A DNA stretch of 64,000 nt from Sphingomonas telluris. Lineage in GTDB: Bacteria; Pseudomonadota; Alphaproteobacteria; Sphingomonadales; Sphingomonadaceae. The translations under genes and the position numbers were made by a program. The notes beneath the pieces were generated by a model. The model saw nothing but the letters and a program-made list of their open reading frames with translations, had not been told where the DNA came from and ran no database searches. Below, piece after piece: positions 53,173-61,447 of the stretch (position 1 is its first letter; each line of letters begins with the position of its first letter). The stretch is taken from the NCBI RefSeq assembly GCF_022568775.1, contig NZ_JAKZHW010000002.1:571501-635500 (forward strand), in the 5' to 3' direction.

Positions 53173-54000
53173 ATGTCGCCAATTGGAAAGCCCGTGTCAC
53201 TGAACGGCAAGCGCCACCTGAACGGCGGTTTCACACAGCTGAGAATAACATTCTTGCGAGATGGATTGCTTCAATTGGACGCTTATCGACCCCTGCCTGC
53301 CGACGCGCCGCGCCATTGGCGCGATGAATTCATCGGGCCCGAGTATCTGGCGGGATCTGCGCAATTCATCCTCGCGTATCTCGCCGCCAACAGCGCGAAG
53401 CCCATCCACCTGCTTCCGCGTCGGCCGTTCCGCGAGCCCAAGGAGGCGCGCAACGAGATCATCCTCGTGCGCTCCGGCCTGCTCGCTCTTTACACGACCG
53501 ACGACACGGGACGCCGCCAGATCGTCGCCCTGCGCTATCCCGGCGAGGCCGTGCTTCCGATGGAGCGCAGGCTGAAGATCGGGGTCCAGCCGGTCGTCCG
53601 GTCGGAGATCGCGGCAGGGGACGCGCGCTCGTTCGACGATGCCGTGCAGGATTCGCCCGAGTTCCGTCGGCTGGTGCAGCAGGTGGTGCAGCGGAACCAT
53701 GCGGTGGCCTTCGAATGGCTGACCAATTGCGGCCTCCGCGATGCGACCTCGCGGATCGCGCATCTCATTTGCGAGACCTTTCATCGCCTCGGCGTCGATG
53801 CGGAGCGCGATGCGCTGCGCAGTCCACTGACGCAGCAGCTGATGGCGCAGATCACGGGACAGACCGCCGTCAACGTCAACCGCGTGTTGTCGGACCTGGA
53901 GCGCAATGCGACCATTCGGCGCAACGATCGCGAGATCGAGGCCCTCAACTTCCCAGAGCTCAAGCGCATCGCCGGCTTCGACCCGTCCTATCTGGGCTGA
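53173..54000 (+). CDS. Crp/Fnr-family transcriptional regulator
   Basis: The protein has up to 291 residues; the start shown (ATG 53173) is one of several, and no ribosome binding site decides it. Residues around FILAYLAANSAKPIHLLP and VRSGLLALYTTDDTGRRQIV form the cyclic-nucleotide-binding-like domain, though the usual cAMP phosphate-binding residues are not evident. The C-terminal helix-turn-helix reads LTQQLMAQITGQTAVNVNRV, then LSDLERNATIRRNDRE, typical of Crp-type winged helices. No FNR cysteine cluster is seen. It may respond to a ligand other than cAMP. It is divergent from the His-rich secreted protein and may control it. Confidence 0.8.
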   Translation: MSPIGKPVSLNGKRHLNGGFTQLRITFLRDGLLQLDAYRPLPADAPRHWRDEFIGPEYLAGSAQFILAYLAANSAKPIHLLPRRPFREPKEARNEIILVRSGLLALYTTDDTGRRQIVALRYPGEAVLPMERRLKIGVQPVVRSEIAAGDARSFDDAVQDSPEFRRLVQQVVQRNHAVAFEWLTNCGLRDATSRIAHLICETFHRLGVDAERDALRSPLTQQLMAQITGQTAVNVNRVLSDLERNATIRRNDREIEALNFPELKRIAGFDPSYLG

Positions 54001-54075
54001 GGCCCGACACCCGCGTCCAACTCCCGTTAAGCTTCGGCGTCGCAATGGTCGCCGGATCGTGAGAGGGTGTTGCGT

Positions 54076-54645
54076 ATGATGGCAGGGCTGCCGATGTTCG
54101 TGCTCGTCGCTGCGCAAGCCGCGCCGCCCGCCCAGGCTGCGCCCGCTCCGCAAGCCCAGCCCGCATCCGCTCCGGCGCCTGAGCCATGCAAGGTCACCGA
54201 GCCCAAGGACGTCAAGGAAGACACGCGCGAGATCGTCGTCTGCGCCCAGAAGCCCGAAGGCTATCGCATCGATCCCGACGTGCTGGCGGCGCAACGAGCG
54301 AAGAAGAAGGGACAGAGCGTCGGTCCGCGTCCACCCGAACGCTATGTCGACAATAGCTGCCAGAGCGTCGGCCCCCAGGGCTGCATCCAGGGTCCTGCAA
54401 TCGACCTGCTCGGGGCCGCGCTGATGGCCGCGAACATGACGCAGAAAGCGGCCAAGGGAGAGAATGTCGGCAAGATGTTCGTCACGCAGCCGCAGTCGAG
54501 CGACTACCAGCGGTATCTCGACGCGAAGCAGGAACGCGAGGTGAAGGAGTGGGAGAAGGCCGCGGCCGCCTATGCCAAGCAGGTGGCCGCGCAGAAGCAG
54601 AAGGCGGCTGAGCAGCAGTCGGCGACGAAGGCCACGGCCCAGTGA
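54076..54645 (+). CDS. Secreted Ala/Gln-rich protein of unknown function
   Basis: The 189-residue protein has a short signal-like N-terminus (MMAGLPMFVLVAAQAA), then an Ala/Pro/Gln-rich linker (PPAQAAPAPQAQPASAPAPE). A middle part has four Cys (PCKVTEP; IVVCAQK; NSCQSVGPQGCIQGP), and a C-terminal helix is Lys/Ala/Gln-rich (about residues 150-189) and may be coiled coil. GAGAGGG lies about 8 bp before the ATG at 54076. The motif EIVVCAQKPEGYRIDPDVLA recurs, as far as I recall, in sphingomonad periplasmic proteins of unknown role. Nothing enzymatic is seen. Confidence 0.6.
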   Translation: MMAGLPMFVLVAAQAAPPAQAAPAPQAQPASAPAPEPCKVTEPKDVKEDTREIVVCAQKPEGYRIDPDVLAAQRAKKKGQSVGPRPPERYVDNSCQSVGPQGCIQGPAIDLLGAALMAANMTQKAAKGENVGKMFVTQPQSSDYQRYLDAKQEREVKEWEKAAAAYAKQVAAQKQKAAEQQSATKATAQ

Positions 54646-54687
54646 TCCGCTAACCTGGCGGTAAGCTCGCTGCGTTATGCCAGTCGA

Positions 54688-55029
54688 ATGAGCGGCAGCA
54701 TCATCGCCAAATATGTGAATCCGTGGAGGTTCCGGCGTCAGCAGGCGGAGCTGCGGGTGAAGACCATCCGCCAGCGCGACGGCGACAATTGCCGGCGGTG
54801 CAAGCGGCCGATCCGCTTCGATCTCACAGACGGCCACGACCAGGGCCCGAAGGTCGAGGCGATCACCTTCGACACGGCGACCCCGAGCGATGCGATCGAG
54901 AACCTCTGCCTGACCCACGGCCGCTGCAATTCGAAGCACGGCTGCGACACGGCCGAGGTCAAGGAGCGCGCCCGGATCAAGCATGAAGCGGCTTTGTTCG
55001 AACGGTCGCGCAAGCGCCGCCGGGCGTAA
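54688..55029 (+). CDS. Small HNH/zinc-finger-like protein (113 aa)
   Basis: The 113-residue basic protein has a CxxC pair (DGDNCRRCKRPIRF), then DLTDGHDQGP with a candidate His, and ENLCLTHGRCNSKHGCDT with a second cluster, the pattern of HNH endonuclease-type zinc-binding folds. A canonical catalytic HNH triad is not fully clear. There is no signal peptide. Genes on either side are on the same strand but unrelated. It may be a small nuclease or a DNA/RNA-binding protein; confidence in activity is low. Confidence 0.65.
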   Translation: MSGSIIAKYVNPWRFRRQQAELRVKTIRQRDGDNCRRCKRPIRFDLTDGHDQGPKVEAITFDTATPSDAIENLCLTHGRCNSKHGCDTAEVKERARIKHEAALFERSRKRRRA

Positions 55030-55081
55030 GCGGCTCAACAAGCTAACCTTTCCGAAACCGCTTCACGGGTAATCTGGCGTC

Positions 55082-55327
55082 ATGGCTGCTCCGCTTCCAA
55101 CCACGAAAAAGTCCGTCAACCTGGCGGGCCCCGTGCGCGTGTCGCGGATCCGTCGCGATCCGCCGCCGATCGCGCAGAAGATCAGCGTCAGCGACCCCGA
55201 AGACCGGGATGCGCGCACGGTCGTCATCGGCGTCGTGTCGTTCGCACTGGCGATCGTGATCGTCATCCTGGGCTTCAGCACCTACCAGGGATGGTCGCCC
55301 CAGCACGTGACGATCCGCGACCTCTAG
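55082..55327 (+). CDS. Small C-terminally anchored membrane protein (81 aa)
   Basis: The first 45 residues are polar and basic (AAPLPTTKKSVNLAGPVRVS then RIRRDPPPIA). A membrane segment follows (VVIGVVSFALAIVIVILGFS) near residues 47-66, and a short tail ends HVTIRDL. It starts 52 bp after the HNH-like gene on the same strand. No known family is recognised. Only the frame, composition and membrane span support it. Confidence 0.55.
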   Translation: MAAPLPTTKKSVNLAGPVRVSRIRRDPPPIAQKISVSDPEDRDARTVVIGVVSFALAIVIVILGFSTYQGWSPQHVTIRDL

Positions 55328-55574
55328 CCCTGCAGGGCGGCGTCCGAGAGACGCGGAAGTTCGCCAAGTTCACTCCTCAACGCGCATGTGCGGGCGCGCA
55401 CGCGTACGCGAGGGGCTGGTCGGCCTCGGCGAGGACTTTGAAGATTGCAGGCGCATCCTAGGCCACAGATCGGCGGCTGTAGGACAGCGGTTTCGTAAGC
55501 TGGCCGCTCGCAACCCATTGCGAAGCCGCGGCATCTCGATGCAGATTGAGCCGAGTCATTCAGGACGGAGCGTG

Positions 55575-56225
55575 ATGCCGCCTGCCATTTTGCCGCTCGA
55601 GCCCATCGCCGTCTTCACGCACGACTTCCGGTCGCAATCCCCGCTGCGCTCGTGGCCGCCGGTGCCCGCCGAGCAGATCCACCAGGGCGAGATGCTGGCT
55701 CTCCACACGTTTGGATCGCTTCTCGAGGGCATCCGCTCGCCGCGGCACATCTACTTCGCTTCGTGGCGCGATCCGGATCCGAATGCTTTTCCGGAGGCGG
55801 AGCGGAGCAAGCCCCCGACTTCCATTTTCTTCGTCGGCAATTTTGGACTCGCGCCGTACGAGGTGACGGCGTCGCTCATCGAGACGGCCGAGATGTTCAA
55901 CCGGCTGGACCGGGCCCTGCTACGCTTCACGCTTGTGCGCGACGAGCACGGCTCCTTCCGGCTTGACGATCTCGAAGTGGAGATGACCGATCCTTCGTCA
56001 TCGAAGCCACGAATGTTCCGCTCCTGCTGGAAAGGCGAGGATATCAGGAGCCTCGACCTGTCGCTGCAGTTTGATGCGCCAGCGACCCGCCGCGATCCCT
56101 TTCGCTTCCACATGCGAGCGAGGCTGCCACGCCGCTACAACCGCCGCGACCCGATCGAGGACGAGCATGTGGAATTCACCGCGTCGGGCGGCGCCATGCC
56201 GTTGCCGCCTTGGGTCAATTACTGA
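55575..56225 (+). CDS. Uncharacterised protein (216 aa)
   Basis: The start at 55575 has GGACGGAG about 6 bp upstream; an ATG at 55539 would add 12 residues. The protein reads PPAILPLEPIAVFTHDFRSQ, FASWRDPDPNAFPEAERS, and ends ASGGAMPLPPWVNY. It has regular alternating beta patterns and no membrane segment or signal peptide. I recognise no domain. The 247-bp gap before it shows no gene I can support. Confidence 0.5.
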   Translation: MPPAILPLEPIAVFTHDFRSQSPLRSWPPVPAEQIHQGEMLALHTFGSLLEGIRSPRHIYFASWRDPDPNAFPEAERSKPPTSIFFVGNFGLAPYEVTASLIETAEMFNRLDRALLRFTLVRDEHGSFRLDDLEVEMTDPSSSKPRMFRSCWKGEDIRSLDLSLQFDAPATRRDPFRFHMRARLPRRYNRRDPIEDEHVEFTASGGAMPLPPWVNY

Positions 56226-56274
56226 GGCGGCTCGAGCGTAGTGACGTGCGATGGCGGCTCGCTGGCCGCGCGCG

Positions 56275-56652
56275 TCAGACCACCCAGCCGTCAGGAATTA
56301 CGGGTGTCAGCGAGTAACTGACGCCCGTGATGTCGTAAATCAGAGCGAGCTCCCCGTTCGGAGCGTAAATAAGGATCTCGTCGGTCGGATAGTTTATGAC
56401 CATGGTTACGTCGCGGCTGTCGTCGAACAGGACGACCTGGTCGCGTGTCTCGGACACTTCTTCGAAGTGCCAGAAATTGGCCTCGATCCAACTATTCTCA
56501 TCGACCTCGACGATCGGCGGAACCGCGTTCGGGTTTGTGTCTCGGCCCACGAAGTCGACGGTGGCATAGGTTTCCATGCCGGTGTGCTCGCCGATGTGCT
56601 GCACCGCGTGACCGGGAATGTGCTCGATGGCTCGGGAGGGTAGCGCTGGCAT
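56275..56652 (-). CDS. Uncharacterised small protein (125 aa)
   Basis: The protein starts MPALPSRAIEHIPGH, behind AAGGAG at good spacing. The rest is acidic and beta-rich (ETYATVDFVGRDTNPNAVPP, then DEILIYAPNGELALIYDITG), ending VIPDGWVV. There is no signal peptide and no recognised family. It is divergent from the ScyD-like gene, whose start is 285 bp away; that gap contains no other gene I can support. Confidence 0.6.
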   Translation of the reverse strand: MPALPSRAIEHIPGHAVQHIGEHTGMETYATVDFVGRDTNPNAVPPIVEVDENSWIEANFWHFEEVSETRDQVVLFDDSRDVTMVINYPTDEILIYAPNGELALIYDITGVSYSLTPVIPDGWVV

Positions 56653-56937
56653 ACTGAAGCTCCTTACGAACTTGCGCGCGACCAACGAAGTTTACCAATA
56701 TTCCGCTGTGACCTCAATCAGATAGAGAGTTGTTAGACGCGGGACACATGGCGCTTTGCAGGCAGCGCACCTAGGTGAGCGATTGCCGAGCAATCGCGAA
56801 CAAGAGACTAAACCCTAACTAAAGCTAAGTTGTTGCGCGCAGTTGCTCGTGAGATACGCCGCGTCGCGCTGAATGCACGTGACCGGTGTCGCGAAGCTTT
56901 TGGCCCCGTGCATCCTCGCCAGAGGAAGGGGGCACTT

Positions 56938-58062
56938 ATGCTCAACTCACACCGAATCCCACGCAGCCTTCTCTCGACTGCAATTGCCACGGTCTCAATG
57001 CTTGCTGCAGGCTCCGCGGCTTCCGCGGCGCCGCTCGCGAAGCATTCGGGCGGCGCAAGCGTCAGTGTTTACGCGACCGGCTTCAACAACCCGCGCCAGC
57101 TGAAATTCGGCCCCGACGGCAATCTCTACGTTGCCGAAGGAGGCCCGGGCGGCACCGGTTCGACCGTCGGCCAATGCACCCAGGTCGTCCCCCCGGTGGG
57201 GCCGTACAAGGGAAGCGCGACCGGCGGGCGGATTTCAAAGGTCGTCAATGGCGTCCGCACGACCGTCACGGACCAGCTGCCGACCAGCTCGGCGAGCGAG
57301 ATCATCGGCGGCGACGTCGAAGGCGTCGCTGACATCGACTGGATCGGCAACACGCTCTACGCACTCGTGGCCGGAGGCGGATGCTCCCACGGCGTCGCCA
57401 ACCACCCGAACGGCATCTACCGGGTGAGCGCCAACGGATCGACGACGCTGGTTGCCGATCTCGGCGCGTTCCAGCAGGCTCATCCGGTCGCGCACCCGGA
57501 ACCCGGCGACTTCGAACCGGACGGCACCTGGTACAGCATGGTCTCGGTCCGAGGAGCGCTCTACGCGGTCGAGCCGAACCATGGCGAGCTCGACAAGATC
57601 ACGCCCGACGGTCACATCACGCGCGTCGTCGATATCAGCGCGAGCCAGGGCCATATCGTCCCGACGGCGATCGCGCAGCACGGCGTTTTCTACGTCGGCA
57701 ATTTGAACACCTTCCCGATCCAGACGGGCTCATCCAAGATCCTGAAGATCACCCCGTCAGGGCAGATCGACACGGTGGTCTGGGACCTGACGACCGTGCT
57801 CGGCGTCGCCTTCGACAAAAGAGCCCGCATGTACGTGCTCGAGATGACGGTCGGGGCTCCGTTCCCGACGCCCGGCAAGGGGCAGATCGTGCGCGTCACC
57901 GGCTTTGGGAAGAAGGAGGTCATCGCTGACGGACTGGTGCTTCCGACCGGCCTGACGATCGGGCCGGACGGTGCGCTCTATGTCTCGGCCAAGGGGCTGG
58001 GTTTCCCGCCGTCCTTGCCGGAGGGTCCGGGCGAAGTGCTGCGGATTACGGTGCCTGACTAA
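56938..58062 (+). CDS. ScyD/ScyE-family secreted beta-propeller protein
   Basis: The 374-residue protein has a signal peptide (MLNSHRIPRSLLSTAIATVS, then MLAAGSAASAAPLA) behind AGGAAGGGGG. The mature part has NHL-like propeller repeats: ATGFNNPRQLKFGPDGNLYV, AEGGPGGTGSTVGQ, VAHPEPGDFEPDGTWYSMVS, and KITPDGHITRVVD. ScyD and ScyE are named from the scytonemin cluster of cyanobacteria, but the family is much broader and a pigment role is not implied. It is likely a periplasmic binding or scaffold protein. The hairpin at its end may terminate it. Confidence 0.8.
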   Translation: MLNSHRIPRSLLSTAIATVSMLAAGSAASAAPLAKHSGGASVSVYATGFNNPRQLKFGPDGNLYVAEGGPGGTGSTVGQCTQVVPPVGPYKGSATGGRISKVVNGVRTTVTDQLPTSSASEIIGGDVEGVADIDWIGNTLYALVAGGGCSHGVANHPNGIYRVSANGSTTLVADLGAFQQAHPVAHPEPGDFEPDGTWYSMVSVRGALYAVEPNHGELDKITPDGHITRVVDISASQGHIVPTAIAQHGVFYVGNLNTFPIQTGSSKILKITPSGQIDTVVWDLTTVLGVAFDKRARMYVLEMTVGAPFPTPGKGQIVRVTGFGKKEVIADGLVLPTGLTIGPDGALYVSAKGLGFPPSLPEGPGEVLRITVPD

Positions 58063-58078
58063 CGAGGCACCGAGCGTA

Positions 58079-58107
58079 GCGCCGCCGACGCGAAGCGTCG
58101 CCGGCGC
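58079..58107. terminator. GC-rich hairpin between convergent ScyD-like and SIR2-like genes
   Basis: The arms GCGCCGCCGACGC and GCGTCGCCGGCGC pair over 13 positions with one mismatch around a GAA loop. No U-run follows on either strand. It lies in the gap 58063-58166 between convergent genes and could end transcription from both sides or be a REP-like element. Confidence 0.45.
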
Positions 58108-58166
58108 AGCGCGAAGAGATGCCGAATAGCGGCCGGCGGGTGGCCGAAGGGCGTTAACGTTGCGGG

Positions 58167-59341
58167 CTATTTTGAATTCGAAGCGCGCATCGGTTTTGGT
58201 GGCAGCTTCAGGGCTTCTACCAAACGCGCTACGTTTCCACGAAACTTGCCCTTGATCTCGACGACCTCGATCGTTTCATTCGCTGATGGGTCTTTTCGTT
58301 GCGTAGGAAAGCTCCGGAGTAACGGCGCAGCTTTGGACAGCCCCTCAGGGTCAAGGACAATGAGTTTCGCTTTCCGTTTCACTGCGACCCACGAGCGCAA
58401 CATCGCGTTGAGATGATTGTCTGAGAACGAATAGCCCACGATTGCCAATACATTAGTGCGATCAAGAGCCCGCTGAAACTCGTGTCGAAGGCTAAGGAAC
58501 GGCCCATCTGGATTTAGCTTCTCACTTTGACCACCAAAGACCATCGCTCTTGGCCTTTGCTTCCACGACTTTTCGCTTTGCTCGAAGACGATCTCATCGC
58601 GCTTTATTGAGTACCAATTTACTGATCCATGAAGCTTGATGAGCCTTTGCTGACTCGGCAGAAAGCGGATGACTCGGCGCTCATTCCATTGTGAAAGACC
58701 ATAGTCGAAGTCGACGTTTTCTTGCTTTCCCGCCTGCTCCACTAGAGTGTCATAGTTAAGCGTGCCGATGCACTCAAGAGTACCATTAGTTTGCTTTAAG
58801 AAGTCACAGATATACCCAATGTCTGGGCTATCTATACATAAAAGGCTACCCAACACATCTAAATATTGCCGAAGTATAGAATCTGGATCGTATTCGGACT
58901 CTTCCGGTAGGCCCAGCAGGCCTTCTAGTCCTCTTCGTAGATAGTCCTGATCAATACTTACGTGGAATTGATCGCGGTAGGTTTGGCTTACCTGAATGGC
59001 TTGCCTTAAAAAGTTATCGATCTGGAACGTGCTTTGCCTCGGACCTTTAGCTGGAACCACCGCTCCCAGCTATAAACAAACTCTCCAAGCACATCGCGGT
59101 CACGGTACAGTAATCTCTTGAGGGCGTCGTATACTTCCTCGATGTTGACTTTATCGAATGGCGACCCACCAATCCGAGTATTCCTGACCAAAAGCTTGGA
59201 TACGACAAATCCAAACAATCTGGCCGAAGACGCATCCCTTGCGCGTAGCGCTTCGTAAGCAGACTTAGTAAGGTCGAATGCACTCTCAAGTCCGGCATCA
59301 ATTGATGCCCCAGCGCCAAGCAATACAACGGGCTTAGCCAA
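58167..59341 (-). pseudogene. SIR2-like NAD-binding protein, split by a frameshift
   Basis: Two overlapping frames together encode a roughly 390-residue SIR2-type protein. The 5' part (59341-59006) has the N-terminal VVLLGAGASIDAGL. The 3' part (59060-58167) has IGTLNYDTLVEQAG, RLIKLHGSVNW and VLAIVGYSFSDNHLN, motifs characteristic of SIR2-like defence proteins. A -1 shift near 59010-59040 (around GCTAAAGGTCC) rejoins them. There is no classic slippery heptamer, so an indel or sequencing error is likelier than programmed shifting. The start is TTG, 17 bp after the upstream partner stop. AT-rich (24 G/C of 60 at 58801-58860), unlike its neighbours. Such SIR2 domains often deplete NAD+ during phage infection. 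Confidence 0.82.
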
Positions 59342-59358
59342 GCGTGTGCACCCGAGTT

Positions 59359-60132
59359 CTAGAGCTTTGGACCGGAACCATTCAAATCGGCCGCTTTGAA
59401 TAGATCAGCGAGCGTGCCAAGGTTATTCGGGAGTGATTCGTCTTTAGTGGACATCGCCGCAAGGATCTCTCCAAGAGTTCCAGTTGTTGAACTCTTCGTA
59501 CCCGAGTTTTGGGGAGCGCCAAACATTCCGAGCGCATTTGTCGTGCTTGGTTGGGGTTTAGAGATCGATGCCTGCAACCGGTCAACAGCCCAACGGAGAT
59601 AAGCGAACTCGGCTAGCAAATCGGCGAGTGCAATTTTTTCTTCATTCCCGCTCTGCCTTAGCGACTCGACTGTCGCGGCCATGCTGACCGGGCTTTCAGA
59701 GCTTCCTTTCTCAAGGCCAGCTTCCACTTGGATGGCCAGTTCCTTCTTCGCGTTGTCGACACTCCTTAAATCTCTCAGGTCAAACTCAATTGCCCGCACC
59801 GGCGCGTTATCGAAGGGTATCCGCTCTCCCTTTCGAATGAGGTGGATGAAGGGCTTTCGAGTTACGTGACGGATTGCGATCTCATAGAACGCATTTGGAT
59901 TTCCCATTGAGAGATCGGCTACGACTAAGTCAGCAGTTTCAATCGCGTGAATAATTTGATTAGTGATTATGCCGGGCTCTCCAAGCTTGTCTGCCCGGCT
60001 GAGGGACATTGAAAACGGGGACGCGGATAAGACAGGCTTCAAGATGAAATCGTGCAGCAGATCGGCGTCGTTCCGAATCTCGGAGCCCTCGTCGCCAATC
60101 GGGCAAATTACGAAGCACGTCTTAGGTTTCAT
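59359..60132 (-). CDS. NDT/TIR-like nucleotide-binding protein, partner of the SIR2 gene
   Basis: The 257-residue protein begins KPKTCFVICPIGDEGSEIRN, then IETADLVVADLSMGNPNAFY with EIAIRHVTRKPF, the pattern of a nucleoside-deoxyribosyltransferase/TIR-like fold often seen in defence loci; the Glu after NPNAFY sits where NDT enzymes keep a catalytic Glu. Residues about 150-190 form a possible helix, and the last 60 residues are low complexity (GTKSSTTGTLGEIL). The ATG lies 5 bp beyond the nrdB stop, with GGAG inside the end of nrdB, so it may ride on nrdB transcripts. AT-rich like the SIR2 gene. A signalling or NAD-cleaving role is inference. Confidence 0.7.
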   Translation of the reverse strand: MKPKTCFVICPIGDEGSEIRNDADLLHDFILKPVLSASPFSMSLSRADKLGEPGIITNQIIHAIETADLVVADLSMGNPNAFYEIAIRHVTRKPFIHLIRKGERIPFDNAPVRAIEFDLRDLRSVDNAKKELAIQVEAGLEKGSSESPVSMAATVESLRQSGNEEKIALADLLAEFAYLRWAVDRLQASISKPQPSTTNALGMFGAPQNSGTKSSTTGTLGEILAAMSTKDESLPNNLGTLADLFKAADLNGSGPKL

Positions 60133-60137
60133 ATCGT

Positions 60138-61226
60138 CTACTCCGCCGCCACCCCCGCAGCGCTGAACATGTCGCCGGTGCCCTCGCCGTCGCTGGCACC
60201 CGCCGCCTCAGCCGCCTCAGCGCCTGACCCATCGTTCGCAGCCGCCTTGGCCTTCTGCCGGCGGTCGAAATTGTCCCACACCTCGTTCCAGGTCCCGCGG
60301 GTCGCGGCCTTCGAGTACTCCGTCGCGCGGGTCTCGAAGAAGTTGGCGTGCTCGACGCCGTTGAGCAGCGGGGCGAGCCACGGCAGCGGGTGCTCGTCGA
60401 CCATGTAGATCGGCTGGAACCCGAGCTGGCCGAGGCGCCAGTCGGCGATGTAGCGGATGTACTTCTTGATCTGCTTGGGCGTCATGCCCTCGACCGGGCC
60501 CATCTCGAACGCCAGGTCGATGAACGCATCTTCCAGCCGCACCGTCTTCTGGCAGGCGTCGATGATGTCTTCCTTCACCGCCTTGGTCAGGCAGCCGCGT
60601 TCCTTCACGAAGGCGTGGAACAGGCGGACGATACCTTCGCAGTGAAGGCTCTCGTCGCGGACCGACCAGCTGACGATCTGGCCCATGCCCTTCATCTTGT
60701 TGAAGCGCGGGAAGTTCATCAGCATCGCGAAGCTGGCGAACAGCTGCAGCCCCTCGGTGAAGCCGCCGAACATCGCCAGCGTCTTGGCAATGTCCTCGTC
60801 CGTGTCGACGCCGAAGTTCTGCAGATAGTCGTGCTTGTCCTTCATCTCCTTGTACTGGAGGAAGGCGCTGTACTCGCTCTCCGGCATGCCGATCGTGTCG
60901 AGCAGGTGCGAGTAGGCGGCGATGTGCACCGTCTCCATGTTGGAGAAGGCGGTCAGCATCATCTTGATCTCGGTCGGCTTGAACACGCGGCCGTACTTGT
61001 CGTGGTAGCAGTCCTGCACCTCGACGTCGGCCTGGGTGAAGAAGCGGAAGATCTGCGTGAGCAGGTTGCGCTCATGGTCGGTGAGCTTCTGCGCCCAGTC
61101 GCGGCAATCCTCGCCGAGCGGCACTTCCTCCGGCATCCAGTGGATCTGCTGCTGACGCTTCCAATATTCGAACGCCCAGGGGTATTCGAACGGCTTGTAC
61201 GCTTTGTTGGACTGCAGAAGGGGCAT
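60138..61226 (-). CDS. nrdB: Ribonucleotide reductase class Ia beta subunit
   Basis: The 362-residue protein is the radical-generating subunit: a di-iron/tyrosyl-radical protein. Ligands are visible as NMETVHIAAYSHLL (Glu and His, with the Tyr three to four residues on, as in E. coli Y122) and SVRDESLHCEGIVRLFHAFV for the second half of the iron site. The C-terminal half contains PVEGMTPKQIKKYIRYIADW and ends in an Ala/Gly-rich tail (about 40 residues). Together with NrdA it reduces ribonucleoside diphosphates. Four small membrane genes lie between it and nrdA; the AT-rich NDT/SIR2 pair begins 5 bp after its stop. Confidence 0.96.
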   Translation of the reverse strand: MPLLQSNKAYKPFEYPWAFEYWKRQQQIHWMPEEVPLGEDCRDWAQKLTDHERNLLTQIFRFFTQADVEVQDCYHDKYGRVFKPTEIKMMLTAFSNMETVHIAAYSHLLDTIGMPESEYSAFLQYKEMKDKHDYLQNFGVDTDEDIAKTLAMFGGFTEGLQLFASFAMLMNFPRFNKMKGMGQIVSWSVRDESLHCEGIVRLFHAFVKERGCLTKAVKEDIIDACQKTVRLEDAFIDLAFEMGPVEGMTPKQIKKYIRYIADWRLGQLGFQPIYMVDEHPLPWLAPLLNGVEHANFFETRATEYSKAATRGTWNEVWDNFDRRQKAKAAANDGSGAEAAEAAGASDGEGTGDMFSAAGVAAE

Positions 61227-61228
61227 GA

Positions 61229-61447
61229 CTAAGCTCCTTGAGGAAGTGTTGCGGGACCGGCCGCATTGCCGATCGCGAAAGCGGTGAGCAGCGTTCCGAA
61301 CGCGGCCGCCATCATGCCGGCGATCAGCATTGCGGTGCTCTTCGGGTTCTCACCGACGCCGCCGCGGATCGCGACGATCATCATCGCGACACCAACCAAT
61401 ATGGCGATCGGACCGACGATCATGAAGATGAGCGTGCCGGTGCCCAT
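61229..61447 (-). CDS. Small two-pass membrane protein (72 aa)
   Basis: The protein reads MGTGTLIFMIVGPIAILVGV, with a first membrane span, a short polar loop (RGGVGENPKSTA) and a second span (GMMAAAFGTLLTAFAIGNAA). It ends ATLPQGA. The start overlaps the stop of the lipoprotein-like gene upstream by one base (TGATG), and the stop is 2 bp from the nrdB start. It is the fourth small membrane protein of a chain between nrdA and nrdB. No known family is recognised. Confidence 0.6.
   Translation of the reverse strand: MGTGTLIFMIVGPIAILVGVAMMIVAIRGGVGENPKSTAMLIAGMMAAAFGTLLTAFAIGNAAGPATLPQGA

Noticed and set aside
53197..55041. 614-codon open frame antisense to the Crp-type regulator and small genes
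   Set aside because: Low-complexity Leu/Arg-rich product without family motifs; mirrors GC-rich sense genes.
59006..59060. Programmed ribosomal frameshift in the SIR2-like gene
   Set aside because: No slippery heptamer and no strong downstream structure; an indel or sequence error fits better.
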